From Isoetes taiwanensis (Eukaryota > Streptophyta > Lycopodiopsida > Isoetales > Isoetaceae), in contig JAJEKV010000049.1 of the NCBI GenBank assembly GCA_021234155.1, forward strand, positions 7,041,427 to 7,105,426: a stretch of DNA of 64,000 nucleotides, written 5' to 3'. The notes under the pieces are model-generated. The model was given only the letters and a program-made list of their open reading frames with translations. It was not told where the DNA came from and made no database searches. Below, piece by piece: positions 1-13,400 of the stretch (position 1 is its first letter; the number at the start of each line of letters is the position of its first letter). The translations under genes and the position numbers were made by a program.

Positions 1-1450
1 AAGCACCACATGATGTTAAAGTTGGAAGAAAGGGTGTACCAAAAGGTTTCAGACCTTCAAATAGTTGTGATGCACCTGCTACAAGACAAAAGCAAAGAAA
101 GGTAAGGAAGCCTAGGGTCAATCAGAAGAATAAGAAGACTGCAAGCAGTGGAAAAATTATGGATACTCAACCAACTGCTCCTGCAAGCACGAAGAAGAGT
201 TCAGATGCTACACCAATTGCTACTGCAAGCACTGAAAAAACTTTGGATACAATAGGTTAGTACAGAATAGGTCAATGTTTTATTTCAAAACTTCAAGTAC
301 ATTAGCATGTAATCTAAGAGTATTGTGAATGGCGTGTACAGTGGCTCGTTTCAAGCGCAGTCTTGGAATCTAGCCAAATTAAAAAAATTGTGGTTTCCAA
401 CCCTGTGTAGCTAATTGACCAAGTACGAACTAACTCCATTTGGTTACAAATTTTCATGATCCATTTGTAACTTTACCTCCTCGAAGTCCACCTTTTCTTT
501 GTTCCGCAACACTATTTTACCTTTCTCCGCCACGCCGATGAAATTCAATCTCCCTCCATGGTGACAGTCCACCTTTGCATGTTGCGACCTTATCTTACCC
601 TCTCTCATAATGACCAAGTACAATCTCCTATCCAGGCCGGATTTACCCACATGTGGTCGCAAAATGAATTGGACATCGAAACCGGACACGACAACGATAT
701 GACTTTGGAGCAATTTACCGAATATCGGACTTTAAGTTATTATGTTGTAAATCTTCTGTATAAGTTTTGTTGGCTAAGTTGTTAAAAAGTAAAGCGGTTT
801 GCAAACTGAAACAAGTGTACTCTATGCAAATTTTAAGAACAGATGTTTCAATGCAAAGTGTCAATGTTTCTATCCAGATTTTGCCTTAAGGCAAACAAAA
901 GGTTAAGAACAGATGTTTCAAGAAATAGAGTTTGATCAGTACTTAAGGCATGCAAATGAAATTGATTCACTTCAAGGGCATTTTGTAACCTTGATGTCAA
1001 AGGGCCAGTTATATCATTCCCTCATCTTTAAAAGTGGAGTTGGTACTGAACACATTATAATCGAATTTCATGCTCGGAATATATCCTGAGTGTAAACATA
1101 AAAGCTACTAAATTATATCTTCAAATGGATTGATTGGTTTAAAGCCTGATAAAATTATGTCTATTATTGTTCTTAGCCTGTATATACAGATGTCTATTCT
1201 CATGGTAAATTGTCGCTATTAGCAATATCGACCCAGTAGTTTCGCCAGTTAGATACCTTGCATATTCTAATTCTCCATATTTCCTCTAAGGCATTGCAAT
1301 AATTTCCCATATTTCCTATAAGGCATTGCAACACAAACATTTCCAGTTTACCTTATCAAACATTTCCATTTTACTTTATCAACAGCTTCACACCGGTGGC
1401 ATTTATTACTATATTCAATTTGAACAGAGAACAAAAAGAGATAGGACGAT
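1..1450 (+). repeat. Partial duplicate of the 3' end of the RING-H2 gene at 19.1-20.6 kb
   Basis: Base 1 aligns with 19882, and the match runs to about 1450/21340. It covers the Lys/Arg/Thr-rich exon, the following introns and about 700 bases of 3' flank. The two copies are almost identical over 1-320 and 740-1390. Between about 330 and 720 they differ at many places, and most differences fall where the other copy reads CAG or CTG. The AG acceptor before the short exon at 20217 is lost here, so this copy would not splice as the other does. The window starts inside the duplication, so its left limit is unknown. No complete coding sequence can be assigned. Confidence 0.85.
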
Positions 1451-2235
1451 TAGGGGCGGATTTGGGGTCCGAAAATGGCCTCCTATCAGCCATTCCACGT
1501 CATATTTCCGCTCCCTTTTTCCCATGCCACCTAGGATACCAAACTCTCATAATTACAGATTTGCTTGGAATATTCTTCCGGAATAAGGGGGATTGCACAT
1601 TCATGGCGCCATATGTATTTAATTCTGTTGGTTGTCAGACGGACTGATGCAACACGTGGCGCTTCTAAAATGCCACTTGCATTATAGCATACCGCAACTC
1701 ATGACCGGTGTCTTCTTGGTAAGCGTATGCCACACCGCCTTCTACATTTCAAAAGTTGAATGTGTAGGTTGAAGCTTTGTATCGATCGACTTTCATTTCG
1801 AGGGGCCAAGGGTCGCGCTTTAACCGATCTTCACTTCATCCTAATACAGTTCCCCCCCTACAATTCCAAATTTGAATTTGCTTAATGTATAAAAGCATGG
1901 ATTGTAGGAGAATGGACTTTTCGATTTCCATATGCACGCTGTAAATTTCAAAACGGTTAGTACTGGACGTTCGCTCACACGGTTTAATTGTGTTGGGGGC
2001 ATAAAAATACCACACCTTGATTTCGCACAGGCGATCTACACACAAGATGGAAGTTGCTTGTTGTCAAATTAAACTTAAACACAAGTGAGGTCGGCACTTA
2101 CGTGGTTTTCTCGAGGAGGGTTTGAGTGTTTTTTTTAAACCCAATTATCGACATAGTGTGACGTAGCATCTTGGTATTAAATAGTATGTTAAATTCGAAT
2201 TATATCTGTTCATTTTCGTTAAACTCAAATCATAT

Positions 2236-2344
2236 AGGTTTAGGAATAAGGTTAAAAGGAAGATATTGGCTATTTAGGAATAAGGTTAAAAAGGAAGATA
2301 TTGGATATTTAGGTATAAGGTTAAAAAGGAAGATATTAGATATG
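2236..2344 (+). repeat. Three-unit minisatellite, about 35 bp period
   Basis: Three consecutive units carry the shared core ATAAGGTTAAAAAGGAAGATAT. The first unit lacks one A. This is simple tandem duplication with no coding meaning. Confidence 0.8.
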
Positions 2345-2379
2345 GCTCAAATTTCGAGATATGCACATAATGGCATGTA

Positions 2380-3290
2380 ATGATGGTTGATAGGTTGATG
2401 GTTGAATACTAATCATTCCTACGATTTTCACGCCTAATCCAAGATTTATATCTATTCCAGCCCCTAGATTGGCGCCCATTCTCCCCCCAATCTCCGCCCA
2501 ATCTTTGCTAGATCCTCCGCCCAATTTCTCTAGTCCATCGCCATGAAGAGATCAGCTACTTTAAGAGCCTGAGGTGTCCTCCAAGAGGCGCCTATTACGG
2601 CTGGAAGAGGTGTTCCCTCCAGCTCCCTCCGCTGCACCACGGTTCCCAGCCAATGCTCTTCGATTCCTCCGATTCCTTTGACGAGGAATCGAGAATGAGG
2701 AATCAGAGGAAATTTCTGAGCAGGAGTTCATCACAGTGTGTTCTTGAAGGTCGGATAGGAGATTCTTCAGAAAAATGAGTATTCACCGACGGAGAAGAAG
2801 TCAAGATGATGAAGAAGATGAAGAAGTTGAAGATTTAATCACTGACTTCGAGGAGCTCATGGCGTTAGTTCATGGTACATGCATGTTTTCTTTTCTTTTC
2901 TTAAGCATTCAACTAACGGTTATTTCTTATTTTTTTTTTTGCGCATGATGATGAAGTGTATGAATGAAATTTGTTAGGGCAAGGTAGCACCTCTTATTTT
3001 TTTTTTCCTTGTTCTTAGTCGAGCTTGCCTCCAGCCTTTCTACCATATGACCCAAGCCTCCGGCTTTTTGTTGTGAATAGTTGAAGCCTCCGGCATTTAA
3101 ATTTACAATGATGTAAAGCCATACGGCCATAAAATTTTGAATGTAAAAGTTTTTTGCTTCTAATTCCATTTGAATACCTAACTTTTTTTTATCGTATATG
3201 TGTTACCACCTTAAGTACATAAGTCATCATCCCTTTTCAAAGAGCATATTATTTTTCAAGGATCACACCAAGCTTAATAGTACATATGCA
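2380..3290. other. Non-genic stretch with a GGCG-rich repeat edge
   Basis: About 2430-2560 carries repeated CCGCCCAAT-type words. They are the reverse complement of GGCGGAG words at 15590-15745, so this is probably the same dispersed repeat family. I see no supported gene, RNA or terminal-repeat structure in the rest. Confidence 0.4.
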
Positions 3291-4299
3291 ACAAAATGGA
3301 ACACACTAAATTCGTGATCGCGGTGATCCACTTTCTTATTTGTTGTCAAATTAAAACTAAACACAAGTCCCTCATCAATAGTCTCCCATTTGCATATAAA
3401 ATATCTATCATTCCAAGTTATATTATGTTTTATGAACTAAAATGGCCTCCTATCGCCCATTCCACGCCATATTTCCGCCTTTTTCCCGGGCCGACGATTT
3501 GCTTGGAATATTCTCCTAATAAGGGGAATCGTGACATCTATGGCGCCATATGTATTTAATTTCTTTTGTTGTCGACAGATTGACGCAACACGTGGCGCTT
3601 CTAAAAGCCACTTGCATTATAGCATACCGCAACTCATGACTTGTCTCTTGGTTTGTCGATACCAATCATGCGCATCACCGATTCTTGTCTTGCCCTATTT
3701 TCATTTAGAGTCCATTCCCGCTTTCTACATTTCAAAATTTGAATGTGTAGGTTGAAGCTTTGTATTAGACTTTCGCTTCGAGGCTACCGCGATTGCTTTT
3801 TAAAAGTTCGTGAACCGGATCTTTACTTCATCCCAATACAGCTTCCCGCCCCTACACCGAATTTTGAATTTGCTTTTGTATAAAAGCATGGATTGTAGGA
3901 GAATGGACTTTTTTTCCATATGCACGCTGCAAATTTCAAAAACGAGGTTAGTAATGGATCGAGTCTCAAACGGTTTAATTGTGTCGGGCATACAAATTGT
4001 ACACATTCATTTCGTCACCGCGGCGATCCACGCGGGTATGGAAGCTCCAAATGATGTGTGGATAAGGATCCAACCGACTCGTGAATATGCTCCGCCTTCA
4101 ATCGCAAAAAAAGGAGGTCTAAAAAATAAGAACTTAGACTCGACATGTTGCGCCTTTGTGCTCAAAAAGTGTCGACATCCGGGCGGATGGCGCTTTATAT
4201 CCATTGATCCGTTGAGTGGCAAGAAACCGCCATTTCGGACGCTTTCAAGTTTAGTCCGATTTTGTGGTGATCAGAACTCGCCTCTTGGGATATTGTGAG

Positions 4300-7200
4300 A
4301 GATTGAGAGAGGATGAAGGCATTCGAATCGAATACAGCTTCCTTGAGATGAGCCGCCCGATTGTCACAAGAGAATTATAACTTAAACCAGCAGCCTTTTT
4401 TTCTCTCGCTCATTACTCCACCGTGATGAAGGAAAGGAATGACGGCTTGGGAGGGAAACTTTGAGATACGAAGGGAGAAGTCCAAATTGGTGATAGGGCA
4501 GCTGCAAGAAAAGATCCAAGAGCTCGAAGAGCAAACTTTGGGCTTCAATGTAGGTTAAAGAATTTGAAGAAAACACCCCTTGGCTTTGTAGAAAGGAAGA
4601 AGCATTATCGACCGATAGAGGAACCAAGTTTGATCAGGTGCATTCAGACGCAGTGGTCACGCCACAAGGTCCGCTTTTACAACACTAGCAAAGGCCGCTT
4701 AAGATCCGGGGAAACTAGAAGCAATCTTGGTTACGAGTGAAGAACCTAGGACGAACAGGAGATAGTGGACATGATTTGTCAGCCCTACAACTCTCCTCTC
4801 AAGAAGATGGTATTGGAAATGGTACTAGGGGAGATCTACAAGAAGTTAGAAGCTTACGATGTATGTGACCAGAGCTTGTGATGATGTAGGCATCAAGAGG
4901 CTTGGTTACTGTTCTCTATTCAAGCCATTCCACCTAAGCGCTGAAAAGAATGGCACAAAAAGTATTCGCCTCCACGTCCACAAATTGTCGAGAATACAAG
5001 GGTTACTAGGACAAAGATGGTGTATGCCATATTAGGAGAGATGCACCACGCTGAATGTGCTGGTCCCGCCATAGCCATAAAAAAGATAAGAATGGCAAGG
5101 ATTGTTGTGATATAGTTGGAATGAATGAACGCAATAATCTTTGGGTTGACCTGGTTACTCTCTTTACAATTCCTTGTCAAATATTATGACTTAACAAATA
5201 AGTGTAAACTAATGGTGAGATTGAAGTTTGCATAAAATTGGATGAAATGGAACCCACCAAGTTTGAGAAGTATGAGAGGGTATCCGTTGTCATCATGAAT
5301 AGAGCAATTGAGAATGCAATTGCACATGCTAAATCAAAGAGCAACAAGAATAACAAAAAAGATGTAGAGGTGACTGACGAGGAGAAGAAGCGTATGAAAA
5401 ATGGTTCTCATGTCAATCAAGATGACACCTGGTGGTTAGGTCTCTTTAAAGTTCGTAAAGAAACCCACGAGGTTTTGAAATGGGTGTTCAATCAAACCGA
5501 CATCCCGAGTCTAATATCTAGATTCGAGGGAGGGAAAATTGCAAGTAGATCACTATGGATCTTACAAAGTAATTTTTCACTTAAGGCCCGATTTAAAACC
5601 GAGAAAGCAATGTACAACATAAGTGGAGGAGGACAAGGAACATGCAAAAGTTGTCTCAGATCGCAATCATGCAAGGAAGTCAAGCACCGGGAAGACTGCT
5701 TCAACCTTGTCCCTTAACCAAGCAAATGCTCCTAATAGAGGAGAAGAAGATCCCAAGTTCCATGGCATTTTCCCCATTCCATTAGAGAGGGTTCATATTC
5801 AAGACTTTGCACCCGCTTTTGTGAGAATCATCGACAAGATGATATTTTTGAGCTGCAGATTCGTGGAAACATTTCGCATAAGAAGAGAAGAGAGGAAGGA
5901 ATTCAGAGAGTTGAACATGTTCTATCGTAAGGTGTTTGCATGGTGGCAATGTAAGATTAGAGCTCGATGAGAAACGGGCAGTGAAGAACAAGTGTGCCTC
6001 GAAGGTGTCAATTGAGGGATGAAAGCTCGACGCTCATAAAGAATCATAGAGAGGCTCGAACGGAAACCGATGGGAGAAAAGGTCTATGAATTTGAAAATT
6101 GCTGGTTGATGCGGAGCAGACCGCATGATGCATGGCGCTCGCTCGGCATTGAGGAAAAAAAAAGCATGGGATGCATTGTCCGAATTGTTCCCATACATTC
6201 AGAGAATGGACCTCACAAGAGAAGATGCGTAAATGTTCGTGCAAGTTTAATAACAAATTTATTAAAGCTTTCATAGACGCATGGGGAGAGAGTGAAGTCA
6301 CGACTACTTGCACATCTTTGGGCTCATGCACCTTGGTTTTTAGGAAGTATGGAAGCCTAGCAGGTGGAGTGCACAAGGCATGGAGAAGTCGACAAACAAG
6401 CTAAAATAGCCTTTCATCGTAACACTCAAAGAGGGGGTGGAAATGTGGGAACCAACCCCAAGACAGATGACAGAGTGGTTTTATAGAAGGGCGATGGCTA
6501 AACATTTACAAGAAGGTCGCTTTAAGGAGCAACCCGTAAGTCGTGAAACACCATTGGCATAATGTCAAGAGAAACGGAAAGTTGCTTGGCAAAATTTAGG
6601 CCCCACTAGCATCGCAGAACAAAGGGAGATCTAAGAGACAAAGAATCGGTAAAGTATACTTGTAATGTGTAGCATGTTCACACGACGCCAAGTACTTGCC
6701 TCCAACCTTGTTTGCACAACCTAGCTTCAAGGTCAGGTGATCTTATTTGTATCATACCTAATGCTGGAGTTCGCTATTGTTTGCATTTATGTGGCTTCGC
6801 CGCGGTGAAGCTTTTACAAGATAATAATAAAAAAAGGGTTACTTTTGATTAAAGTTGTGAAAGATGTTACATTGAAAACAAAATACAACGACTCATTGTT
6901 GCTCCAAAGGCGAGCTCTTCTTCATTATCTTCATCATCATCATCGCCCGCCCTCGCCTCGCCTTCATCTCTTCCCTCAAGCGAGCAATCACCCTATCCAA
7001 ACGCTCCTCCAATCTGGCCCACCATCTCTTTGTACATGTCCCGCCCCGTCCCAATAGCACAACGTGTTCTTCCGCCTCAATTAGCATCCTCGTTGTCCGC
7101 CATAACCACCTCAGTAGCTTGTTGGGGCATGTCATCCTCCGCTCCAGCCTTCTATTCAACCGCACTGATTTGTTTCTCCGGCTACCAAGCATGAGAAGGT

Positions 7201-8580
7201 TGAATTCATTTCTTCTTCTTTCTCGCTGAATTGTAAACTGCTTTTCCTTTAGAAGATCATCTTGCTCCTTCAACCTCTTCATTAGAACACCCAACACTAT
7301 GTTTTAAGGGAGTTCTATCCTCTTGCGCTTCCATTATCGGGCGGTTGAGGATGTGGAGGCCATAGATGACAAATGGAGGGACGTTAAGATTATAGAAGTG
7401 AGGAGCAAAGACTCTAACCGCGGAAGGAGCATAAATGCAAGGACCTCAATTTTATACATATTAGCGCTTGAACATATTAAACACACTGCCGCCACGCACG
7501 CGGTTTGTGGGATTCTGCCGGGTTGTCCGCTAGAACACATTAATGGTACCGTCTACCTGAACACATTAATAACTATTCTAACTACATCAGATATCACACC
7601 ACGCTGAATCAAGACACGAGCTTTAAAACCCTATGAAGGGTTTCGCCAGGTGATCCGCCTTGTCATTCTCTACCACGGATATTGAAAATTTAAAAATAGG
7701 AAACGAATATTCTAAGACATTTGTCAAAAACTTTTCCCATTGAAAAATAAAACCATTACAAACATTAAAAACGGGCCCTCTAGGAGGAGCCCGATGCCTA
7801 TGATCGCCGGCAAGCTCTTCCCGGAGGGCAAAGTGATAATTTTTTCTCGCCTCCAACATGATTGCCTCGCCTGCAACCACGCTTCTCATATTCCGCAACC
7901 TTATCTTCCCGCCATCGAAGTTGGGCTCTGGGCAGCCTCTCCCGCCTGGGATTATGCCCTAAGTTTCCCCCTTTGAGGTTATATCTCGTGGCGCACTAAG
8001 GGCCTAAGGCAGCCCACCGATTGTCGCAAGACTAAAATCACCTCCTCAGAAGGCGGCCTTTTCCTCTGGCCGCAACCAGCTTGGCGACGCCTTCATCATT
8101 CTTTTCTTTAGAAGGCGGATCCGCTCCTCCGCCGGGCTTCATAATGTTCTCAATTTCCTTGACCAAAACTTGAGACAAGATCTCAAGTAGGATGGAACTG
8201 AGCCGGAGGCCATTGAAAGTGATGGGAGAACAGGAGGATGGCTGAGGGGCTGATGTGGTAGAACAGTAAGATGGCGGATAGGAGAAGACAAAGGCCTCCG
8301 ACGCTTTATATAGAAACTAGAGATACGTTGGAATCTACCGCTGCAATCACCGATAAAGTTGTGTAATAATCCCACGAGGCTTAAATTATAGCATTCAATT
8401 AGGGCAACGGGTAGCCTATGTTCGCATCATGGGATCCGGCCATATCCTAGCCGCATCGTATGCGTGCCGCATAAAAGACAAAGTTATTGTGGCAAATAAG
8501 ATGCCATCGCCCTTGGCATGACGCTGTCATCCATAAGCCACGATGTGAATAGACGTTGTCATCCACATGCAAATTCGCGA
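4300..8580. other. Gene-poor interval with short unrecognised open stretches
   Basis: Short open frames exist on both strands, for example a Lys/Asn-rich one at about 5247-5717 (+) and an Arg/Glu-rich one at about 6893-7297 (-). None shows a domain I recognise, a plausible exon chain, or continuity with its neighbours. The DNA has GC-rich words (CCGCC, GGCGG, CCGCGG) scattered through AT-rich sequence. It may be decayed transposon DNA, possibly with consensus errors. I assign no gene. Confidence 0.35.
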
Positions 8581-10420
8581 TTTACCCGCAAGTTATATCA
8601 CATAATCTAGCTAGATATTTGTGTTACATACACTTTTCCATTAATAAATTATGAATTTATACATACAACGAGGTGTATCGCTAGATAATTTATAATAAAT
8701 CCATTGATTGCTACCTAATTGCAAGAATGGCATTCCGCCGTGGTGATCTTTTTAATAAAACAAAACAAGAGAATGATAGAAGCAAGAAATAGAGCAAATT
8801 TTTCTTTGAAACAAAAAATATATATACAATGGCTACGGATCTTCATGATGGGGTCAGCTGAAGCCGTAGCGTTCGCCTCTCATCCTCCGCGCCCAAGCTT
8901 CTTCTCCATATCTTCTAGCCAAGGAATGTTGTGTGCAAGAAATCGCCTCGACCCTACGGGCTATTGGCCTCTGGTACCGGTTAATGTTGTCATGAGGCTC
9001 AAGGTCTCGCCATGCAAGAAGCCCTAGTGAATTCTATCTCATTCCACCGCCTATCTTCTCGGCGATTTAGACTACCGTTTTTGCCGTGGAACCTCCTTGA
9101 ATCTCTTCATCACCACAAAGAAGGGTGATGTCCGCGGCAGCTCGGGCGCCACGTGGTCGGAGGAGGATGAAGATGCCATCTGGAGGAGAAGGCTGAAAGG
9201 AAGGGCGGAAGGAAGGGGGAGAAGATGAGCGTAAGAAGGCTAAGGCTAAGAGGATCGGAGGTCAAGGCAAGATAGAAAGTCTTCTATTTAGGGGGTGGAT
9301 TTGAGTAGTTGAGTCACACGACGCGAAGGATGCCGTGGGTCAGTGAAAATCGACCGCGCATTTCGCGCCGCGGTGAGGAAAAAGGACCAGCATTTTTCTA
9401 ACGCCTTTTCTTCCGTAGAAAGCTCGCGGTGATAATTTTTTATTGATAATTTCGTGATACAACCTATACATAAGTAATTTTAATGGATACATAACTAAAG
9501 ATAGAACTTCTCATTGAAGCAAAATAGAATCCAAGATAGATCACACGACGCTGAAATCCATTGATTGCTACCTAATTGCAAGCAAGGCATTTCAAGGCCG
9601 TGGTGATATTTTAATAAAACAGAACATACATTGGAACAACAGATAGATAGAAGCAAAAATAGAGAAAAATTTTTCTTTGAAGCAAAAATAGATAGATACA
9701 ACGGCTAGATCTTCATGATCCTCTAGCTGGATTTTCATGTCTCCAGTCGGTTTTAAGGTCATGCTCATCCTCCACTTCTGGAGCTTCTTCTCTCCATATC
9801 TTCTAAGGCCTCGCGAAATCATGTGAGCAGTTTAACCGCTTCTACCGCGGCTCACGCTCTTGGCAACATGGTGGCTTAATGTTTCCACGAGCTCAACGCT
9901 CTACTGCGGCAGCCAGCCTCCCCTGAAGGCTACACCGTCGACCATCAGTTTCTACGACGACCTGCTGTTTCTACTGGGCGGATCTCCTTGAATCCCTTCA
10001 TCACCACCGCAAGGGTGATGTCCACTAGCAGCCCGGGCCGGGGAGGCTATCTTGGCGGTCGCTAGAGGAAGATGATGATGCCATCTGAGCAGAAGGTGAG
10101 CATGAAGCCTAAGTAGAAGATGAGCGTATATGAAGCTATCGCGAGTCAGCTGCGTGGACATCGGTCTTCTATTTATAACATGAGTCACACGCATTTGTTT
10201 TTGAGGAAATAAATAAATTAATTGTCTTTTTCCAATAATATTTCATTTCTTCGAGATAGATATCACACCCACGCCGAAAACCTAGATATGATGTAAAAAT
10301 CGACCGGGATGTATTTCTGATGTGAATAAATACAAATAAAATAATTTTTATTAGAATTTCTAAGGACAACGCATATTAAATAATTTCCACGATACAAGTG
10401 GAAAACATATAACTTCCAAT
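8580..10420 (+). repeat. Tandem duplication, unit about 0.9 kb
   Basis: About 8690-9480 and 9545-10420 repeat the same succession of blocks: ATCCATTGATTGCTACCTAA, then TTTTTCTTTGAA, then CTTCATGATC/G, then CTTCTTCTCCATATCTTCT, then CCTTGAATC, then AGGGTGATGTCC, then GTCTTCTATTTA, then AAATCGACCG. Spacing is similar in both units, with many indels. Neither unit shows a credible coding region. The duplication is old. Confidence 0.65.
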
Positions 10421-13400
10421 TCTCAAGCGCCGCCAATTTCTATGCTCTTTCAATCCCAAGCACCATCCAACAAGGCGAATGACTTCGTTATCAATTCCCC
10501 AGCCCAACCTGGGTGAGAGTCGCAGCTAAAAAATTTAACATATTGTTTCACCAAGAATCGCTTGGTCGCCAAAATATTGTAACACGACATCCTCACGAAT
10601 TGCTATCAAATTCTTTCGTTGTTTGATGCCAATTGGGAATGGTTCTTAACATGCATAATGCACGGAGGTAATAGACAAACTCTCGGCAGACCTTTTGAAC
10701 AAGTTTCTCCGAAGACATTATCTCCCATTAACTAATCTTGAGATATATCTTAACAATGTGCAGAGTCCTCAATCTTTCCTCGCCCCCGCCGCGTAATGTC
10801 GGCAAGAAAAAATCATCTACTTCCCACAAATAAGAACCTCAAGATTATCTTTTCACATTTATATCCTCATCTATCAGGCGAGGCCATGATGGATCAAGGC
10901 CCGCCAAACCTGATCTCATGGCGCTGGTAAACGGAGACGGAATTTTTCTTCCGCTAGTAGATTCGGCCTTCACTATAACAGACTCAAAATTTCCTCATAT
11001 GCTTTCTAGCTTTATAGCATTGCCGTATACTAGATACTTCAAACATCTCTTTGTCCAAACTCTTCAAAATCTAGCTCTAAGTTACCCATTCAAGCCAAGG
11101 TAATCGATAAGCCTGCCTTTCCCAGCCACATTCCTAAACATAGACTCAAGTTCCTATCACTTAGCAATAAGTATTCTTTGCCTTCCACTAAATTTCATGC
11201 TATGTCGCATTAACTTCTTTTCATCCTCATCCCTATCCCTACCAACTCGTAATCATCTCCTCCTCCTGTTCGGCCTAAGGCCAAGGTCAAGCTAAACTCC
11301 TACATTCTTTGCTCTTCTTCTTGTAGATCTATCTCCATTTCTATCATTACAGTTTCAAAGATCATCACACATAACTAATCCCCTACTAAAGACTTCATTG
11401 TTTCAGTATTCGGCTTGGTCAGAAAGGGTAATGCAATAACTAGCAAATGCAATCCAAGAAGAGAAATAAGATACCTCTTAAGCACAAGGACTCGTGAGGG
11501 AGCCTGCTATGCTAAAGATTCTTGAAAAACATCTTCCCTCGCTTGCAAATGGTGTCAGCCTCCCTAGAGCTGGTTTTGGAATCCACGGATGTGACATCCG
11601 GCATGACGTACTTTGCACCAAGCGTCCGGTGAAAGCTAAAGCAACCTCGCGATAGCATCCAAGCTCAAGCATCGTTGCTGCGATGTCCAAACCTCTTGCA
11701 ATAGAACGATAAATCGCAATGCACAAGAATCTCCTGCTGTCATGAGGGGCTGATGCATACCATTCCGTGAACTTCACATAACAATCCATGGCTGGCAAAC
11801 GACGCAAAACAAGAAGATGTTTAGGAGCGTAAGGCGTCAGCTACCTCTTTGAACTCCGCGCAGTCATTGGTCGTGATTATGTAGAAAGGGGACACAGTTC
11901 GCCAGGGAGATTTTGTCCCAGCATATTTTTAGGGTTAGGGTTGGTTAGCTGGATCACACGCGACGCCGAAGACTACTATGTGCAAACAAAAGCACAATGC
12001 TTGCCGCGCTACCGCAGATCCTCAATGATAACATTAAAAAATGCAAAGCGGCTAGGCTTCAAGAAAGAAATGGACTTAAGAGATTAAGCTTATAAAGCCA
12101 TTGCATTAAGAAATATTATTATACATATGAAAAAACAGCAAGCACTTCACCTTTCCTGGCCTTCTTCTTGCTGTATTCAGCCATAAAGTGGGACCATAGT
12201 ACTTCTGGATCCCTTATGCGTAAGGCAGACGAAAGATGTCCTTGCATGACAAATACCCGCCATGTATTGTCGCGAAGTCAGCGAGTCCTCTAACGGCATC
12301 ACACCAACCGCCCAAGCCATTTGAAGAGCATTTAAGGCGCTTTGCTTGAATTTCAGAATCGGGTATGATGTATCGCGACACTCTGAGACCTTTCTTCACG
12401 AAGCCCGCAATGGGAGGACGGAATGACCATCTGCTCTTCCATACTTCTCTTAATCTCTCGCTGGCGCTTTTAATACCGTGCTTCGCTCTTTCCGCTTCCG
12501 GCCACCTCACTCCACCTCAAAGATTTGAGCTCGTTGTTCGCCGCACTCTTCCGCCGCTTCCTCACCTCAAAGATTCGCAGGCCGCTCTCTACGCCCGCCG
12601 CCTCTCACACTCTCGGTCGCTTTCCCCTTTCGGCGTTGGGCCTCCTCTCGATTTTAGTTGGTTCCGCACTTCCACAGAGGGAACAGAGGGAGTGAGAGTG
12701 CAGCAGGCGGCCGCCATCACTAATCCGGCATTCTCGCCGCTGGTTCACATTTTCATCCTCCGCTCTCCTAATCACCGAGGTAATCTCCCTACTTTACCTT
12801 GAGCCGCTTCTCCGCTGGGTCTGCCATGCGGATTTTTCCTGGGTCTTCAGCATAGGGCATGGTCTGAGGAGGAGAATCTCATCAGAGACTTCAGAGTCGA
12901 CAGTTATTGGGCGACTAATGTGTAATCACCGCCTTACACCACTCGATGGATCCTCAGCTTGCTTAGTTCTCTTGCCATGGCTTTCAAATGATGACGCTTT
13001 ATACTACTTTTAACATCCATTAAAAATAGACAACCGGGCAGGAGATAAATAGTAAAAATGGGTTAAAGTAAAATATGACAGTAACGCTTAAATAATTGTA
13101 CCTGAACCCTAAAAAAAATATCTGACAAAATACTGAACCCCAAAACATCGACAAAAACACAAATAAAAACCGAGATTCAAAGCGCCAGTCGATAGACAAT
13201 TTCTGTTGACGCGAACTCACTAAACTTTACATTTCCCTCTTGCCTCAGAATCAACCCTACGCCATCAATAAATAATGGAAGTCGCCGCCACTTCCTCTGC
13301 CTACAGTACTCTTTAGCTTCCTCGATGCACGGCCTATCTCGCTTCCATGGTGGTCAGATAAATGACTTCCTCCTCTCCATACTGAATATCCACCGCGATC

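Larger units (their letters stand above)
1465..4045 (+). repeat. Dispersed repeat, two diverged copies (about 1465-2082 and 3300-4045)
   Basis: Blocks beginning with AAAATGGCCTCCTATC (1473 and 3440) are followed in both copies by matching sequence through a shared GGAGAATGGACTTT block near 1910 and 3898. A second shared block with TTGTTGTCAAATTAAA lies after the first copy (about 2053) and before the second (about 3339), so the arrangement is not a simple tandem. The copies differ by many small indels, often around CAG/CGC. A related edge recurs at about 14405 and, inverted, at about 15555-15600. No coding capacity is convincing. This may be an old non-autonomous transposon family. Confidence 0.6.

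Noticed and set aside
3810-4298. 162-codon open frame
   Set aside because: It lies across the dispersed repeat; the other repeat copy (1.8-2.05 kb) does not keep the frame open.
5238-5717. 159-codon Lys/Asn-rich open frame
   Set aside because: No recognised domain, no ATG at the frame start (first ATG 5247), surrounded by gene-poor repeats; could be a transposon remnant but I cannot support a function.
6893-7297. Minus-strand Arg/Glu-rich, coiled-coil-like open frame
   Set aside because: Low-complexity composition, no recognised family, no exon context; too weak to call a gene.
12365-12802. 145-codon open frame in a Pro/Ser/Leu-rich stretch
   Set aside because: Overlaps an open frame on the other strand, biased composition from CCGCC-type words, no domain.
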